DNA of 64,000 bases from Thelephora terrestris (Eukaryota; Basidiomycota; Agaricomycetes; Thelephorales; Thelephoraceae), in NCBI GenBank assembly GCA_015956445.1, contig WIUZ02000012.1, positions 1,116,001-1,180,000 of the forward strand, in the 5' to 3' direction. Below the pieces are notes generated by a model, which ran no database searches, was not told the origin of the DNA, and saw nothing but the letters and a program-made list of their open reading frames with translations. Every line of letters starts with the position of its first letter. Within the stretch, counting starts at the first letter, position 1. Position numbers and translations under genes: made by a program. Below are positions 63,381 to 64,000 of the stretch, in pieces.

Positions 63381-64000
63381 ATGGACGGAGTGTACTCAAA
63401 ATTCGGTGTCGGCGTCCCTTTCGACCCAGAGCTTTCCCTTGTAACGTCTCCAGTCTATTCTCCGTTCCTTCTCGCGACCATCAGGCTTCTTTTCGGTTTC
63501 TACTATCTACTCACTTTCATCTTTTGGTTCTCTTGGGAGTCGGTCCATTCCCCAGTGGATGTCGACCAGTCAGTTCACGTTCTGGCAACCCTGAAATCCA
63601 TCTCTGACGCGTCTCACTCTTAGGTTCTTTTCTTATTTCACTCATCTATCTGCAATCGGTCTTTGTGCTTACTTCTGGGCCGCTGGTGTTCAGACCACCG
63701 CGTACGCGCGCTGGAACAAATACCCCTTGAGGCACTGGCCAAGGCTCTTTCAATTGCTTCATCTAGGGTTGACCGCAACTGTTATCACTTTTCGTACGTT
63801 CCATTCCAACCTCTATTGCCTCTTGGACCAAAAACTCAGACCCTCTCCAGCCTTTGTCGTAACGATTGCCTACTGGGGTCTACTCGCTTCATCTACTTCC
63901 TTTTCGACGCCCTTCAATGGTACCATAAATCTCTTCCCTCCTGTTATTCGGCTCATCACATCATCTATCTATAGCCTGGGAGAACACCTCTCTCCACATC
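63381..64000 (+). CDS. Multi-TM protein, 5' part (runs off the window)
   Basis: Exons 63381-63568, 63624-63793, 63851-63919 and 63975 onward. The start MDGVYSKFGVGVPFDPEL is cytosolic-like, then TM segments (LLFGFYYLLTFIFWFSW; FFSYFTHLSAIGLCAYFW; LLHLGLTATVITFPFVV). Homologous multi-pass proteins of unknown function are common in basidiomycetes; some resemble Rolling-stone/FAR-17a types, but I cannot place it. Another in-frame ATG at 63324 is possible. Confidence 0.7.

Overview
The window is nuclear DNA of a filamentous basidiomycete fungus. Host genes carry many GT-AG introns of about 47-60 bp, intergenic gaps are short, and the genes are core fungal housekeeping and cell-division genes. The genus cannot be fixed from sequence alone. 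All splice sites given here were read by eye from frame continuity and known family alignments; none is backed by RNA data.

Left quarter (1-16831): a very large Ty3/gypsy-type LTR retrotransposon. Its left LTR is cut by the window edge (1-632) and its right LTR ends at 16831. Gag, protease, reverse transcriptase/RNase H and integrase lie on the minus strand, from about 15.7 kb down to 5.5 kb. Between the integrase and the left LTR are about 4.9 kb holding two unrecognised ORFs on the plus strand, antisense to pol and apparently intron-bearing. Younger DNA has inserted at about four places: three short elements with CACTG termini and 3-bp target duplications (1916-2638, 6617-7143, 10688-11107), and one 2.4-kb element flanked by GATAGG (12454-14827) with its own intron-bearing coiled-coil gene. 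The palindrome TCGCGA is strikingly frequent in the retroelement but not in its insertions or the host DNA.

Host genes, left to right: hsp60 (+), Cdc12-type septin (+), a Cdc20/Fizzy-family APC/C activator (+), mitochondrial cyclophilin (+), Nse3/MAGE subunit of SMC5-6 (-), Shp1/p47 Cdc48 adaptor (-), a PIN-domain protein (+), Rpf2 ribosome-assembly factor (-), an MFS sugar transporter with 15 exons (-), Mad1 (-), mitochondrial EF-G1 (+), an RCR-like membrane protein (+), kish/TMEM167 (-), an unrecognised basic/acidic gene (-), condensin Smc2 (-), a DUF262 protein (+), a protein kinase (+), a tail-anchored miniprotein (+), Sac3 mRNA-export factor (-), Gpn1 GTPase (+), CDK1 (+), an FHA-coiled-coil-TM protein of Far9/10/SLMAP layout (-), and a multi-TM protein running off the right end (+).

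Gene architecture is notable: coding exons as short as 3, 6, 7, 8, 10, 13, 15 and 16 nt, and three to four introns with GC donors. Many of the genes act in mitosis or chromosome structure (septin, Cdc20-like, Nse3, Mad1, Smc2, CDK1), which may be chance. No tRNA, rRNA or CRISPR array was found.
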